From the NCBI RefSeq assembly GCF_000281715.2, contig NZ_CP124576.1, forward strand, positions 4,347,501 to 4,411,500: a stretch of 64,000 nt of DNA. The letters are read 5' to 3'. Below the pieces are notes generated by a model. It searched no databases, had not been told where the DNA came from, and worked only from the letters and a program-made list of their open reading frames with translations. Positions 16,792 to 25,419 of this stretch are shown here, one piece after another. Both the position numbers and the translations under genes were made by a program. Numbering within the stretch: position 1 is the first letter of the stretch; the number at the start of each line of letters is the position of its first letter. This DNA is from Sphingobium sp. AP49. Lineage in GTDB: Bacteria; Pseudomonadota; Alphaproteobacteria; Sphingomonadales; Sphingomonadaceae.

Positions 16792-19344
16792 GTGGCGGAC
16801 TTTGACAAGGTCGACCTGACCAACTGCGATCGCGAACCGATCCACCTCCTCGGCGCGATCCAGCAACCCGGGTTCCTGATCGCCGTCAGCACCGACTGGA
16901 TCATCGCCCGGGTGTCGAACAATATCCGTGACCTTCTTGGCATGGCCCCTGCCGATCTTATCGGCACGCCCTTGCCGGACTATGTTTCGGCGAACTTTCT
17001 CCACGATCTGCGCAATCGCATATCCCTGCTGGCCGAACCCGACATGGTCGAGCGACTGTTTGCCTGCCCATTAGGCCCGTCGGGCCAAATTTATGACGTT
17101 GCCGTCCATTTTTCCGATGGCCAGATCATCATCGAAGCCGAGCCAGGCACCGCGGCCGGCGGCGATTCGACCAACGCGGTCCGCGCGATGATGTCGCGGC
17201 TCGATCGAACGAAGGACCTGACCGCCTTCTATCGGGAGGGCGCCCGCCAGGTCCGGGCACTGCTCGGCTATGACCGGGTGATGGTCTATAAATTCGCGGC
17301 GACCGGCGCAGGCGCCGTCGTGGCCGAGGCCTGCAAGCCCGGAATCGGCAGCTTCCTGGGCCTGAACTATCCGGCCAGCGACATTCCGAAACAGGCCCGC
17401 GCCCTCTACAAGCGCAACCTGGTGCGCGTCATCCGCGACGTAAACGCCGAACCCGTCCCAATCGTGCCGTCGATCGACGGCGCGGGCAAGCGGATCGACC
17501 TTTCGCTCTCCATCCTGCGATCGGTCTCCCCCATTCATATCGAATATCTCAAGAATATGGGGGTGGCCGCTTCGCTGTCGATCTCCATCATCGTCAATGA
17601 CGAGTTGTGGGGCCTGTTCGCCTGCCATCATTATGCCCCGCGCGCGCCCACGTTCGAGCGACGGTCGGTATGCGAGCTGTTTGCCGAGATGTTCGCGATG
17701 CGGCTGGAATCGCGGGAACGTCGCCTTATCAGCGAATATGAGCAGCGTGCCCGCGACATTTCCGACCAGTTGCTGGGGGCCGTCGCATCCGACGAGACAT
17801 TGCTCCAGGACCCCGACTGGCTCGGCGACATCCTGACCAGCGCGATCCCGGCCGATGGCGTGGGTGTATGGATCAACGGCAATTACGCTTTTTCCGGCAT
17901 CGTCCCGCCGACCGAGGATTTCCGGAGAATTGTGCGCGCGCTCAACGCGCTGGCGGCGGGAAGGGTCTACACCACCGATCATATCGGCGGCCTGGTCGAT
18001 GGTGCCCATGCGTTTGCCGACCAGGTCGCCGGCCTGCTCGCAATCCCCATTTCCCGTTCCCCGCGGGACTATGTCATCCTGTTTCGGCGTGAGCTGAAAC
18101 AGTCCGTGCGCTGGGCCGGCGACCCGCACAAGCCGATTGAATATGGCCCGAACGGCCCGCGATTGACCCCGCGCGAGAGCTTCGCGGAATGGCAGGAAAC
18201 GGTGGAAGGCCATGCCGAACCGTTTACGCCTTCACAGATCCGCGTCGCCGAAACACTGCGTGCAACCCTGATCGAAGTGGTGTTGCGGCTCGCCGACGAA
18301 GCCGCGGCCGAACGGCGCGTATCAACGGCACGCCAGGAGATGCTCATCGCCGAGCTCAATCACCGCGTGCGCAACATATTGGGCGTGATCCGGGGCCTGA
18401 TCCGGCAGTCCCAGCCCGACAGCCCCGAAGTGCAGGAATTTGTGCGATTGGTTGACGGACGCATTCATGCGTTGGCCCGCGCCCATAATCAGATTACCGA
18501 CGATCATTGGGGACCAGCACCGCTGGGCGCGCTGATCGAGGCCGAGGCCGCCGCCTTCGCTGCCGATCGACAGAGCGCCATCCTTGCCGAAGGGGAGCCA
18601 ACCCTGCTCAATCCCCAGGCCTATTCGACGATGGCATTGGTGATCCACGAACTGGTCACCAACTCAACCAAATATGGCAGCCTGTCGGGCGAGGGCGAAG
18701 TGCATATCGGCTGGTCGCGCGACGACTCCGGCGACCTGACCCTGGTCTGGCAGGAGGTCGGGGGGCCGCCGGTCACGCCGCCCCGACGCAAGGGGTTCGG
18801 GACAACGATCGTCAATCGCTCCGTGCCCTACGACCTGGGCGGCAAGGCGCGCATCGACTATGCCGTGGACGGGGTGCGGGCGACATTCGTCATCCCGGCG
18901 CGCCATGTATCCGAAGCGCGCAATCTGCAGGGATCGGCAATCCAGTTGCCCAAACCGACGGTTTCGAGCCAAAAGGCCGTCGATCCGACCCTGATCGGCC
19001 AGAAATCCGTGCTGCTGGTCGAGGATAGCCTGATCATCGCGCTTGATGCCGAGGATATTCTCAACCGCTTTGGGGCGTCGGTATCGACGGCATCGACCCC
19101 GGAGGCGGCGCATGATCTGCTCGACAACAGCCGATTTGATTTCGCCATTCTCGACATCAATCTGGGCGACCAGACAAGTTTCGGCGTCGCCGACCGGCTG
19201 CGTGAACTGGGCACATCCTATTTCTTCGCATCGGGCTATGGCGAACAGGCAAGCCTGCCGATGGAGCATCGATCCGCCACCGTCGTGCAGAAACCCTACA
19301 CCACCCACAATATCGCCAAGGCCATCGAAGAAGTGTTTGGCTGA
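16792..19344 (+). CDS. bphP: Bacteriophytochrome HWE-type histidine kinase with fused response regulator (BphP)
   Basis: About 850 residues from a GTG at 16792 preceded by GGAG (16783-16786). An in-frame ATG at 16675 would add 39 residues of poor character and lacks a ribosome site. Domains: PAS with biliverdin-binding Cys12 in DLTNCDREPIH; GAF with PASDIP (194-199) and His249; a second His pair in CHHYAPR; PHY; an HWE kinase with phospho-acceptor His524 in ELNHRVRN and the WQE signature; and a C-terminal receiver with phospho-acceptor Asp788 in AILDINLG. It senses red/far-red light via biliverdin and signals by phosphotransfer. Cys12 matches the position in the Pseudomonas aeruginosa protein. 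It converges on bphO. Confidence 0.93.
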   Translation: MADFDKVDLTNCDREPIHLLGAIQQPGFLIAVSTDWIIARVSNNIRDLLGMAPADLIGTPLPDYVSANFLHDLRNRISLLAEPDMVERLFACPLGPSGQIYDVAVHFSDGQIIIEAEPGTAAGGDSTNAVRAMMSRLDRTKDLTAFYREGARQVRALLGYDRVMVYKFAATGAGAVVAEACKPGIGSFLGLNYPASDIPKQARALYKRNLVRVIRDVNAEPVPIVPSIDGAGKRIDLSLSILRSVSPIHIEYLKNMGVAASLSISIIVNDELWGLFACHHYAPRAPTFERRSVCELFAEMFAMRLESRERRLISEYEQRARDISDQLLGAVASDETLLQDPDWLGDILTSAIPADGVGVWINGNYAFSGIVPPTEDFRRIVRALNALAAGRVYTTDHIGGLVDGAHAFADQVAGLLAIPISRSPRDYVILFRRELKQSVRWAGDPHKPIEYGPNGPRLTPRESFAEWQETVEGHAEPFTPSQIRVAETLRATLIEVVLRLADEAAAERRVSTARQEMLIAELNHRVRNILGVIRGLIRQSQPDSPEVQEFVRLVDGRIHALARAHNQITDDHWGPAPLGALIEAEAAAFAADRQSAILAEGEPTLLNPQAYSTMALVIHELVTNSTKYGSLSGEGEVHIGWSRDDSGDLTLVWQEVGGPPVTPPRRKGFGTTIVNRSVPYDLGGKARIDYAVDGVRATFVIPARHVSEARNLQGSAIQLPKPTVSSQKAVDPTLIGQKSVLLVEDSLIIALDAEDILNRFGASVSTASTPEAAHDLLDNSRFDFAILDINLGDQTSFGVADRLRELGTSYFFASGYGEQASLPMEHRSATVVQKPYTTHNIAKAIEEVFG

Positions 19345-19365
19345 CGCCGCGCCAGCCCGATCGCC

Positions 19366-19929
19366 TCAGCGCGCGCGCTGATCCACAAGCGCAGCGGCGG
19401 CAAAGACCGCGAAAGCCTGTTTGGCGCCACGGATTGCCGCGTCCAGCCAGGCCTCGCCCTGCGCGGCATCCTCGATCGTCGCAAGGATGCGTTGCCACCC
19501 GCCCTGCGCATGCGCCGCCGAAAGATAGGCCTTGGGCAAGCCATCCCCGACCTGTCGGGCCAGGAATACACCGCCCAACCGTGATCCTTCCAACACATAG
19601 AGCGCGCCCCAGCGCGCCGCCCCGTCATAGGCGCCTTCGACCGGCAGAGCTGCCGGGACAGGCATGTCTAGCGCTTTGAGATCGGCCAGCAGGGCATCGG
19701 TCCGTCCGGTCCAGTCGGGCAGCAGCGCGCACGGGGCCAGCGCCGCTTCCAGCGCCGGCAGCGCACGGGCATGGGCGGTCAGGAAGCCGGCATAACCGTC
19801 CCGGTCGCGCAGATCATAACCGGCGAAAGCCGCATCGACCCTGTCATGGTCGTCCCGGGTCCGGCTGCGCAATGCGGCATGCACATCATGGCGGGATCGA
19901 CGGTTCTGGCTGGTGTCGGACAATTGCAT
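19366..19929 (-). CDS. bphO: Biliverdin-producing heme oxygenase (BphO)
   Basis: About 187 residues from MQLSDTSQ; an alternative ATG at 19977 would add 16. It belongs to the bacterial heme oxygenase/TenA-like helical fold. LRSRTRDDHDRVD carries the proximal heme ligand His28, and YVLEGSRLGG is the distal-helix glycine motif. The enzyme opens heme to biliverdin, CO and iron, supplying the BphP chromophore. It lies 21 bp from the 3' end of bphP in convergent orientation rather than in an operon, so light sensor and chromophore synthesis are linked by proximity but separately transcribed. No ribosome site is convincing for either start. Confidence 0.9.
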   Translation of the reverse strand: MQLSDTSQNRRSRHDVHAALRSRTRDDHDRVDAAFAGYDLRDRDGYAGFLTAHARALPALEAALAPCALLPDWTGRTDALLADLKALDMPVPAALPVEGAYDGAARWGALYVLEGSRLGGVFLARQVGDGLPKAYLSAAHAQGGWQRILATIEDAAQGEAWLDAAIRGAKQAFAVFAAAALVDQRAR

Positions 19930-20026
19930 CGAACGGGAGGTAGGATCGATGGCCGTCGATGTAAATGCTTCGCACATTCAATTCATGACGGAGCATGGAC
20001 GGCGCGAGACGGGCAGAGGCACCGCT

Positions 20027-21130
20027 TCAGACGATATCGCCAATCCGGACCCAGCGGCGTTCGGCGCTCGACACGCGGATGGCTTCCTGGATGCGCTCCA
20101 CCTCCAGCGCGCGGGCAAAGTCCGGGGCCGCCACGCCGCGACCATGGATCGCCTCCACCATGGCCTGCATCGACAGCGCCATCGGATAGCTGGGCTGGGG
20201 TTCGCTCTGCCAGTCGAGGGCGATGCCGGGCGTCTGTTTGAAGGCGTCGGGCAGGGCCACCGCCTCCAGCGTGCCGCCCAATTGCCCCGCGCGCAGCGTA
20301 CAGTCTCGCGCGGTCGGGAAAGTGGGCGAGGTCGACACCATCCGCCCCTTCTCGCCGAACAGGTCGAGCAGGAAACCGTCATGCAGGGCCATGCTCCAAC
20401 TGATCTGCATCTGCAGCACCAGCCCGCTTTCAAAGCGCAGGATGACATTGGCGAGGTCGGTGGTTTCCGGCGTGATGGTGTCACCGTCCGGGAAGGTCCA
20501 GCGCTGCAATATCCGGCTATCATCGGCGACCAGCTCGGCGATCGGGCCGAGCAGATGGAGCAGCAGATAGAGCGCATGGCTGCCATTGTTGCGCACCGCC
20601 GACACGCCCTGCCCGGCCTGCGCGAACCAGTTATAGGGGAACAGCTTGTTGGGCTGGTTGAACAGCGAGATGTTGAAATGGCAGGTACCGCCGAGCGGCG
20701 TGCCGATATGGTCGTCGTCCAGCATCGCCTTCATCTGGCGCAGGGCGGGCAGATATTGCGAGAAGGCATCGACCACGCCGATGCTGCTACTGTCGCGCCA
20801 GGCCGTGTCGATCGCCTGCGCCCCGGCCCAGTCGGGCGCATGGGGGCTGGCATTATAGACATGCTTGCCATGGGCGAGCGCGGCCAGCACCATCGGCAGG
20901 CGGACGCTGGGCCGGGTGCCGAGGTCGACAATGTCGATGTCGGGATCGGCGCACATCTCCTCCGCATTCCAGAAGGCACGTGGCAGGCCCAGCCGCTGTT
21001 GCGCGGCGCGTGCCGTCTCCTCACGCGAGGTGCAGATCGCCGTCACCTCGATGCCCGGGATGGCGCGCCAGGCAGGCAGATGCGCGAAGGCGCCCCAGGC
21101 GGCGCTGACGATACCGACGCGCAACACCAT
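20027..21130 (-). CDS. Gfo/Idh/MocA-family oxidoreductase
   Basis: A 367-residue NAD(P)-dependent dehydrogenase starting MVLRVGIVSAAWGAFAHLP, with a Rossmann N-terminus and the DIDIVDLGTRPSVRLPMVLAALAHGKHVY segment (shown in pieces), where family members have the EKP-type catalytic block; here it reads HGKHVYNAS, so the usual Lys is displaced. The C-terminal beta-sheet domain contains GSHALYLLLHLLG. Such enzymes oxidise or reduce sugar-like or cyclitol hydroxyls, biliverdin, or trans-dihydrodiols. The gene begins one base after the lipoyl-domain gene stop, so they are translationally coupled. That pairing with a carrier domain is unusual and gives no direct substrate clue. Confidence 0.85.
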   Translation of the reverse strand: MVLRVGIVSAAWGAFAHLPAWRAIPGIEVTAICTSREETARAAQQRLGLPRAFWNAEEMCADPDIDIVDLGTRPSVRLPMVLAALAHGKHVYNASPHAPDWAGAQAIDTAWRDSSSIGVVDAFSQYLPALRQMKAMLDDDHIGTPLGGTCHFNISLFNQPNKLFPYNWFAQAGQGVSAVRNNGSHALYLLLHLLGPIAELVADDSRILQRWTFPDGDTITPETTDLANVILRFESGLVLQMQISWSMALHDGFLLDLFGEKGRMVSTSPTFPTARDCTLRAGQLGGTLEAVALPDAFKQTPGIALDWQSEPQPSYPMALSMQAMVEAIHGRGVAAPDFARALEVERIQEAIRVSSAERRWVRIGDIV

Positions 21131-21131
21131 C

Positions 21132-21362
21132 TTACTCGATCGTGCCCAGGACGGTACCGACCTCATAGGTTTCGCCCGGCTGGGCGATGATGCGCAACGT
21201 GCCGCTGGCCGGCGCCTCGACCTCGTTCGCCGACTTGTCGGCTTCGAGCAGATAGAGCGGCTGGCCCTCGGTGACGGTCGCGCCGTCTTCGGCCAGCCAT
21301 TCGGCAATCTGCGCCTCGGTCATCGAAAAGCCGATCTTGGGCAGCAGGATGTCGGTGGCCAT
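21132..21362 (-). CDS. Free-standing lipoyl (biotinyl/lipoyl) domain protein
   Basis: A 76-residue protein that is a single lipoyl-type domain: MATDILLPKIGFSMTEAQIAEWL at the start, then the lipoylation hairpin LEADKSANEVEAP with target Lys43 and the PASG turn. The EADK setting matches E2 lipoyl domains (ETDK) rather than the AMKM of biotin carriers. There is no peripheral-subunit-binding or acyltransferase domain. It could shuttle acyl or electron equivalents for the E1 alpha/beta pair encoded at 10443-12421, or act in another lipoate-dependent step. It lies between a CMD-like gene (117 bp upstream) and an oxidoreductase one base downstream. The start at 21362 is family-typical. Confidence 0.88.
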   Translation of the reverse strand: MATDILLPKIGFSMTEAQIAEWLAEDGATVTEGQPLYLLEADKSANEVEAPASGTLRIIAQPGETYEVGTVLGTIE

Positions 21363-21479
21363 GTTCAGTCCCCTTTTAAGCGGAAATATCTTTCCTCCTG
21401 CTATCGCGCCTGCGGCCGCGAACAATGCGCAAAAGCGACCGTCCGCCGCCATATCACTGGCGCGATAGAAGGGCGGGGA

Positions 21480-22133
21480 TCAATAGCCGCGCGTATCGGT
21501 CCAATTGTCGGCTTCTCCCGGCTTGTAGGTCTTGCCCGGCGTCTTGCCCGAACCGGTGCGCAGGTCGAAGCCGATCGGGTCGGCCCCGCCCTCGATCCCG
21601 ACGTCGAAGGAGGAGAGCGCCCAGCTGGTCATGACATAATGGCCGATCGAGAAGACCAGATCCATTTTCTGCCGGGTGTCGAGATAGGTACCCAGCCCGT
21701 CCCAGGTGGCGTCGCTGATCTTGCCATCCTCGATCAGTTCGTCGACCGAGCGCAGCACCAGCGCGTCTTCCTCTACCCAGTCGCCGCCTTCGGGGAAATC
21801 GCGGACCGCGCCGATTTCCTCCAGGGTGATGCCGGCGTTGAGCGCATAGCCGACATGGTTGTGCCACTCATAGGCCGAGTTCACCCGCCAGGCGACGCGC
21901 AGGATCAGCAGTTCGAGCGCGCGGGTCGACAGCGTGTTCGCCATCAACAGATGCTTACCCCAGATATTATACACCTTGCCCAGCGCGGGATGGTTGCCCA
22001 TCACCATCATGACATTGGTCTTGGACCCTTCCTCCCAGGCATTAGGCTCGCCCCAGAAGGCGAAGACCTCGCGCGCGTCGTCGGTCCACTGGTCGCGCGG
22101 CAGATGGGGAATGCGGGGGGTGATGTCGGTCAT
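21480..22133 (-). CDS. Carboxymuconolactone decarboxylase (CMD)/AhpD-like protein
   Basis: A 217-residue protein with the CMD core TRALELLILRVAWRVNSAYEWHNHVGYALNAGITLEEI (quoted in parts; ~72-110). The EWHNHV stretch corresponds to the family's active-site region. The AhpD CxxC redox pair is absent, so a peroxidase role is unlikely and decarboxylase, lyase or isomerase chemistry more likely. Such large CMD proteins are frequent in aromatic and terpenoid catabolic clusters of sphingomonads and mycobacteria. It follows the DUF1330-like gene by 21 bp on the same strand, probably in one operon with it and the MFS transporter. Confidence 0.85.
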   Translation of the reverse strand: MTDITPRIPHLPRDQWTDDAREVFAFWGEPNAWEEGSKTNVMMVMGNHPALGKVYNIWGKHLLMANTLSTRALELLILRVAWRVNSAYEWHNHVGYALNAGITLEEIGAVRDFPEGGDWVEEDALVLRSVDELIEDGKISDATWDGLGTYLDTRQKMDLVFSIGHYVMTSWALSSFDVGIEGGADPIGFDLRTGSGKTPGKTYKPGEADNWTDTRGY

Positions 22134-22154
22134 GATGCTTCCTCGATGGAGAAT

Positions 22155-22457
22155 TTAAAGACCCTCGACCAGCAGCACGCGATAGGGCGCAGCCTGCATC
22201 CGCAGCGGGAGCGCGGCCTGATATTCGGGGCTGTCATACCAGGCGCGGGCCTTGGCGGCGTCGGGAAATTCCAGGATGATCGCGCCGTCCGCGCCGTCGC
22301 CCTCCAGCAATTGCTGCGCGCCATAGACGGCGAGCGGGCGGATGCCGTAATGGGCGACGAAGGTCGCCGCATTGGCGCGGTTCATCGCGCTATAGGCGTC
22401 CATCGCGGCCTGATCGGTGATCGGGCCTTCGCGGGTGATGATCATATATGCGGGCAT
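22155..22457 (-). CDS. DUF1330-family small protein
   Basis: A 100-residue ferredoxin-like alpha+beta protein beginning MPAYMIITREGPITD. It has the DUF1330 pattern: an initial strand YMIITRE, a central GADGAIILEFPD strand and the AKARAWYDSPEYQAALPLR helix characteristic of this dimeric-barrel family. The biochemical role of DUF1330 is not established; the fold resembles ABM/EthD-like small oxygenases or isomerases. It begins 17 bp after the MFS transporter stop and is 21 bp before the CMD gene, so it is part of a compact leftward operon. A role with the CMD protein is guilt by association only. Confidence 0.85.
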   Translation of the reverse strand: MPAYMIITREGPITDQAAMDAYSAMNRANAATFVAHYGIRPLAVYGAQQLLEGDGADGAIILEFPDAAKARAWYDSPEYQAALPLRMQAAPYRVLLVEGL

Positions 22458-22474
22458 GGCCAGCGCTCCTGGCG

Positions 22475-23839
22475 TCAGTGGATGGCGGCCGGCATCGCAG
22501 CCCCGCCCCAGCCGCCGACGGCGGCGAAATCCTTGCGGCAACTGCGGCTGGCGAACCAGGCGAGGATGGTGCTGGGGATGCCGACCAGCAGCGCCCAGCG
22601 CATCGCCATGCCCAGCGAATCCTCGCCATAGATGGGGCGCAATGCGTCACTGAGCGCGCCGACCAGCACCGGCCCGCCGCCCAGGCCGACGACCTGGATC
22701 GACACCATCAGCACCGCGATCGCCGTGGCGCGCGAGCGCGAGGGCACCAGTCCTGCCACGACCGCCATCAGTGGCGCAGCGGACAGGCCGCCCAGCAGCA
22801 TGTTGAGGCCATAGAGCGGGAAGACGCGCTCGCCCGGCCCGGTCAGGATCATCCAGCCGATGCCGGTCGCGCAGGCCCCCGACAGCATCAATATCCAGAC
22901 ATACCAGCGCAGATCGCGGCGTCCCAGGAAATCGGCGAGCGGCCCGCCCAGCGTATGACCGATCGCCGAGCCGAAGAAGAGCGCGCCGCCCATCTGCAAC
23001 CCGGCCTGACTGGCGGGCATGCCATGGGTCCGTTCCATGAAAGCCGGCGCCCAGCTGATGAAGCCCATGGTCAGCAGCGCATTGAGCGAAGCGGCAGCGA
23101 TCAGCGGCGGCAGGGTACGGATCGCCAGCAATTCGCGCGCGGTCTGGAGGAAGGGCACGGGCCGCGCCTGTTCCACCGAGGCACCGTCGGCCAGGCCCGA
23201 GCGGCTGTCGCGCAGGGTGAACCAGACGATCGGCGCCAGGATGAAGCCGGGGATGGAGGCAAAGATCAGGGTCTCGCGCCAGCCATAGGTCTGCACCGCC
23301 CAGCCACCGACGGCAGGACCAAGAAAGGTACCGAGCGAAGCGCCCAGCAGGAAGATCGACAGCGCGGTCGCGCGCTGGCGGATCGGGAAAAGATCGGCGA
23401 TCCAGGCCTGTGACGGCGGCGTGAAGCCGCCTTCGCCAAGGCCGATGCCGGCCCGGCCGATCAGCAGGATCCAGAAGCTCTTCGCCAGGCCACAGACGAT
23501 GACGGCGGCGCTCCACACGGTGGCGGCGATGGCGACGATCTTGCGCTTCGACCAGCCATCGGCCAGCCGCGCCAGCGGGATGATGGCCAGGATATAGACG
23601 ATCGCGATGATCATGTCCTTGGCCATGCCGATCGCGGCGTCGGACAGGTGCAGTTCGTGGCGGATCGGTTCGACCATCACCACCATCAGATAGCGTTCGC
23701 CCTGGACCGAGGCCGACACCAGCACCATCAGGAACAGGAAATAGGCGCGATAGGCCATGGAAGGCAGTGCTTCGGGTTGCTGGACGGCAACGGGCGGAAC
23801 GGCGGGAGCCGTGTCGAAATGCGGGTCGCTGTCTGCCAT
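22475..23839 (-). CDS. MFS transporter (spinster/hexuronate-like)
   Basis: A 454-residue integral membrane protein with about 12 hydrophobic segments. MFS signatures are present: LARLADGWSKRKIVA in the loop after TM2, GIGLGEGGFTPPSQAWIADLFP in TM4-TM5 (typical of the spinster-like subfamily) and GGPLADFLGRRD in the second half. The first ~28 residues are a Pro-rich cytosolic tail. It probably imports or exports an organic acid or lipid-like compound of the adjoining CMD/lipoyl/oxidoreductase operon, which it heads. Upstream lies a strong terminator separating it from the LuxC-like gene. Direction and substrate cannot be told from sequence. Confidence 0.9.
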   Translation of the reverse strand: MADSDPHFDTAPAVPPVAVQQPEALPSMAYRAYFLFLMVLVSASVQGERYLMVVMVEPIRHELHLSDAAIGMAKDMIIAIVYILAIIPLARLADGWSKRKIVAIAATVWSAAVIVCGLAKSFWILLIGRAGIGLGEGGFTPPSQAWIADLFPIRQRATALSIFLLGASLGTFLGPAVGGWAVQTYGWRETLIFASIPGFILAPIVWFTLRDSRSGLADGASVEQARPVPFLQTARELLAIRTLPPLIAAASLNALLTMGFISWAPAFMERTHGMPASQAGLQMGGALFFGSAIGHTLGGPLADFLGRRDLRWYVWILMLSGACATGIGWMILTGPGERVFPLYGLNMLLGGLSAAPLMAVVAGLVPSRSRATAIAVLMVSIQVVGLGGGPVLVGALSDALRPIYGEDSLGMAMRWALLVGIPSTILAWFASRSCRKDFAAVGGWGGAAMPAAIH

Positions 23840-23946
23840 GCGCTTGTCCTCACCCTCATGCGGCGCGGTCCTTGCGCGCGACTATTGTGCGGCTGTCTGC
23901 CGTCATCCTTGGCGCGATTTGAGACCGGTTCGCCCGGCGAGGCAAT

Positions 23947-23991
23947 GCGGGCGGGAAAGGATCGCTTGCGCGATGGCCCTTCCCCGCCCGC
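23947..23991 (-). terminator. Long hairpin terminator after the LuxC-like gene
   Basis: GCGGGCGGGAAAGG at 23947-23960 pairs, with few mismatches, with CCCTTCCCCGCCCGC at 23977-23991. An inner perfect stem ATCGC/GCGAT (23961-23974) closes on a TTGC loop. It lies just 3' of the LuxC-like gene (ends 24001) and upstream of the MFS gene, so it likely ends the luxE-luxC transcript. No long U-tract follows. Confidence 0.6.
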
Positions 23992-24000
23992 GAGGGAGGA

Positions 24001-25419
24001 TCAGGCGTCCTCGTCGCTCATCCAGTGGACGAAGCGCTGGAGCGGCAACATGCCGTCATGGGCGCCGCCCATCACATGCTTGGCCGCGCCGCCCAGGCGC
24101 ACGACGCGCTGCGCCCCGGCGCTGGCGAGGCGATCGCGCAGCGCCAGCTTGGCGGCGGGCGGATAGATGCCGATCGTCTGGGTCGCGACATTCACATAGC
24201 GCACCGCGTCATCGAGCGACGCGACATGGACGACATTGGCGGTCTTGTTGCTCGGATGGAAATCGACTGGCTCGTCGGTCAGGATGACGAGGCCGCGGCC
24301 ATCGGGCTTGCCCCAGACTTTGGTGTCGTCGCCCATCAGGGTCAGCATCTCGATCTCGTCGCGCACCTCGACCGGCAGCGGATGCGCCACTGCAGACGTC
24401 GTTTCGCGATCGAGGCCAAGTTTCTCCTGCAGCTTCGCGCAAAAGACCTCCACCCCGGCCCGGTCGCCCTCGACAAAGATGAAGCGGCTGGCGAGGCAGG
24501 CCTCCTGATTCATCGTCGCGACGTCGGTGGCGGCGGCATCGGCGACATCGTCGATGACGGCGGGGTCGAACCCTTCCGGCCCGATCATCGATATCGACGT
24601 CTTGGGATCGAACGAGACCATCTGGATGCCGGGGCCGAGATATTTGATGACATTCTTGATCGCGTCGCCGCCGCCCCAGGCAACGATCTTGTCGAAATAT
24701 TGCGGGCGATAGAGCGTCCCTTCGATCCGCTCGTCGCCGCCGCGCCAATAGACCGCTGACATGGAGCGGACGACCGGATGATTAGGATCGACATCGGCCA
24801 TGGTGCGCAGCATCGCGACGCAGGTGAACGGGTCGCTCGACGGCATCTTGAAGACGTTGACCGCCTTCACCAGCGCGCCCTGCGCGATCGAGGAGATGCA
24901 GCCGGTGGGCGAATTTCCCGCCAGCATATGCACCATGCGCGGCGGGAAGGCGCGCAGCGCGCCGCGATTGCCGTGCATGTCGGTACGTTCGACCCAGCGG
25001 TCGAGCGCGGCAGGATTGAGGAAGCTCGATTCGATGCTGCAGCGGAGCCCCTCGGGCGTCAGGAAATGCTTAGCCCGACGGAACAGATTTTCCACCACCC
25101 GGCGCGGCAGCGGATTGACCTTGAGCGTATGCTCCAGTGCCGCCTGCAGATAGGGATTGGTCTCGAAATCCATCCGCTGCCCGGCCTCGACCAGGAAATC
25201 GATGATCTCGCTGACCGGCATATCGAGCAGCGGCGGCAGTTCGGATCGCGGCGCGACCAGCGCATTGAGGTCGATCTGCGGCGTCGCGAAATCGACGCCC
25301 AGGTCGCGCGAACGATGGCGCACCGCCCCGCCCTCGACCAGCTTCCCGCGCACGAAATGATCGACGCGGATCGGTTCGGCCGCCGTTTCGACCGGCGCTG
25401 TCTGTTCAAGCACGCTCAT
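24001..25419 (-). CDS. LuxC-like acyl-CoA reductase
   Basis: A 472-residue aldehyde-dehydrogenase-superfamily protein of the LuxC (acyl-CoA reductase) family. Features are HMLAGNSPTGCISSIAQGALVKAVNVFK in the cofactor domain (quoted in parts, ~164-191), SFDPKTSISMIG, and the catalytic nucleophile Cys308 in NQEACLASR, analogous to the LuxC acyl-enzyme Cys. LuxC reduces activated acyl groups to aldehydes with NADPH. Its ATG overlaps the stop of the upstream LuxE-like gene (25416-25419), as in fatty-acid-reductase complexes. luxA/luxB and luxD are absent here, so the pair more likely reduces a carboxylic acid to aldehyde in catabolism or biosynthesis. Confidence 0.88.
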   Translation of the reverse strand: MSVLEQTAPVETAAEPIRVDHFVRGKLVEGGAVRHRSRDLGVDFATPQIDLNALVAPRSELPPLLDMPVSEIIDFLVEAGQRMDFETNPYLQAALEHTLKVNPLPRRVVENLFRRAKHFLTPEGLRCSIESSFLNPAALDRWVERTDMHGNRGALRAFPPRMVHMLAGNSPTGCISSIAQGALVKAVNVFKMPSSDPFTCVAMLRTMADVDPNHPVVRSMSAVYWRGGDERIEGTLYRPQYFDKIVAWGGGDAIKNVIKYLGPGIQMVSFDPKTSISMIGPEGFDPAVIDDVADAAATDVATMNQEACLASRFIFVEGDRAGVEVFCAKLQEKLGLDRETTSAVAHPLPVEVRDEIEMLTLMGDDTKVWGKPDGRGLVILTDEPVDFHPSNKTANVVHVASLDDAVRYVNVATQTIGIYPPAAKLALRDRLASAGAQRVVRLGGAAKHVMGGAHDGMLPLQRFVHWMSDEDA

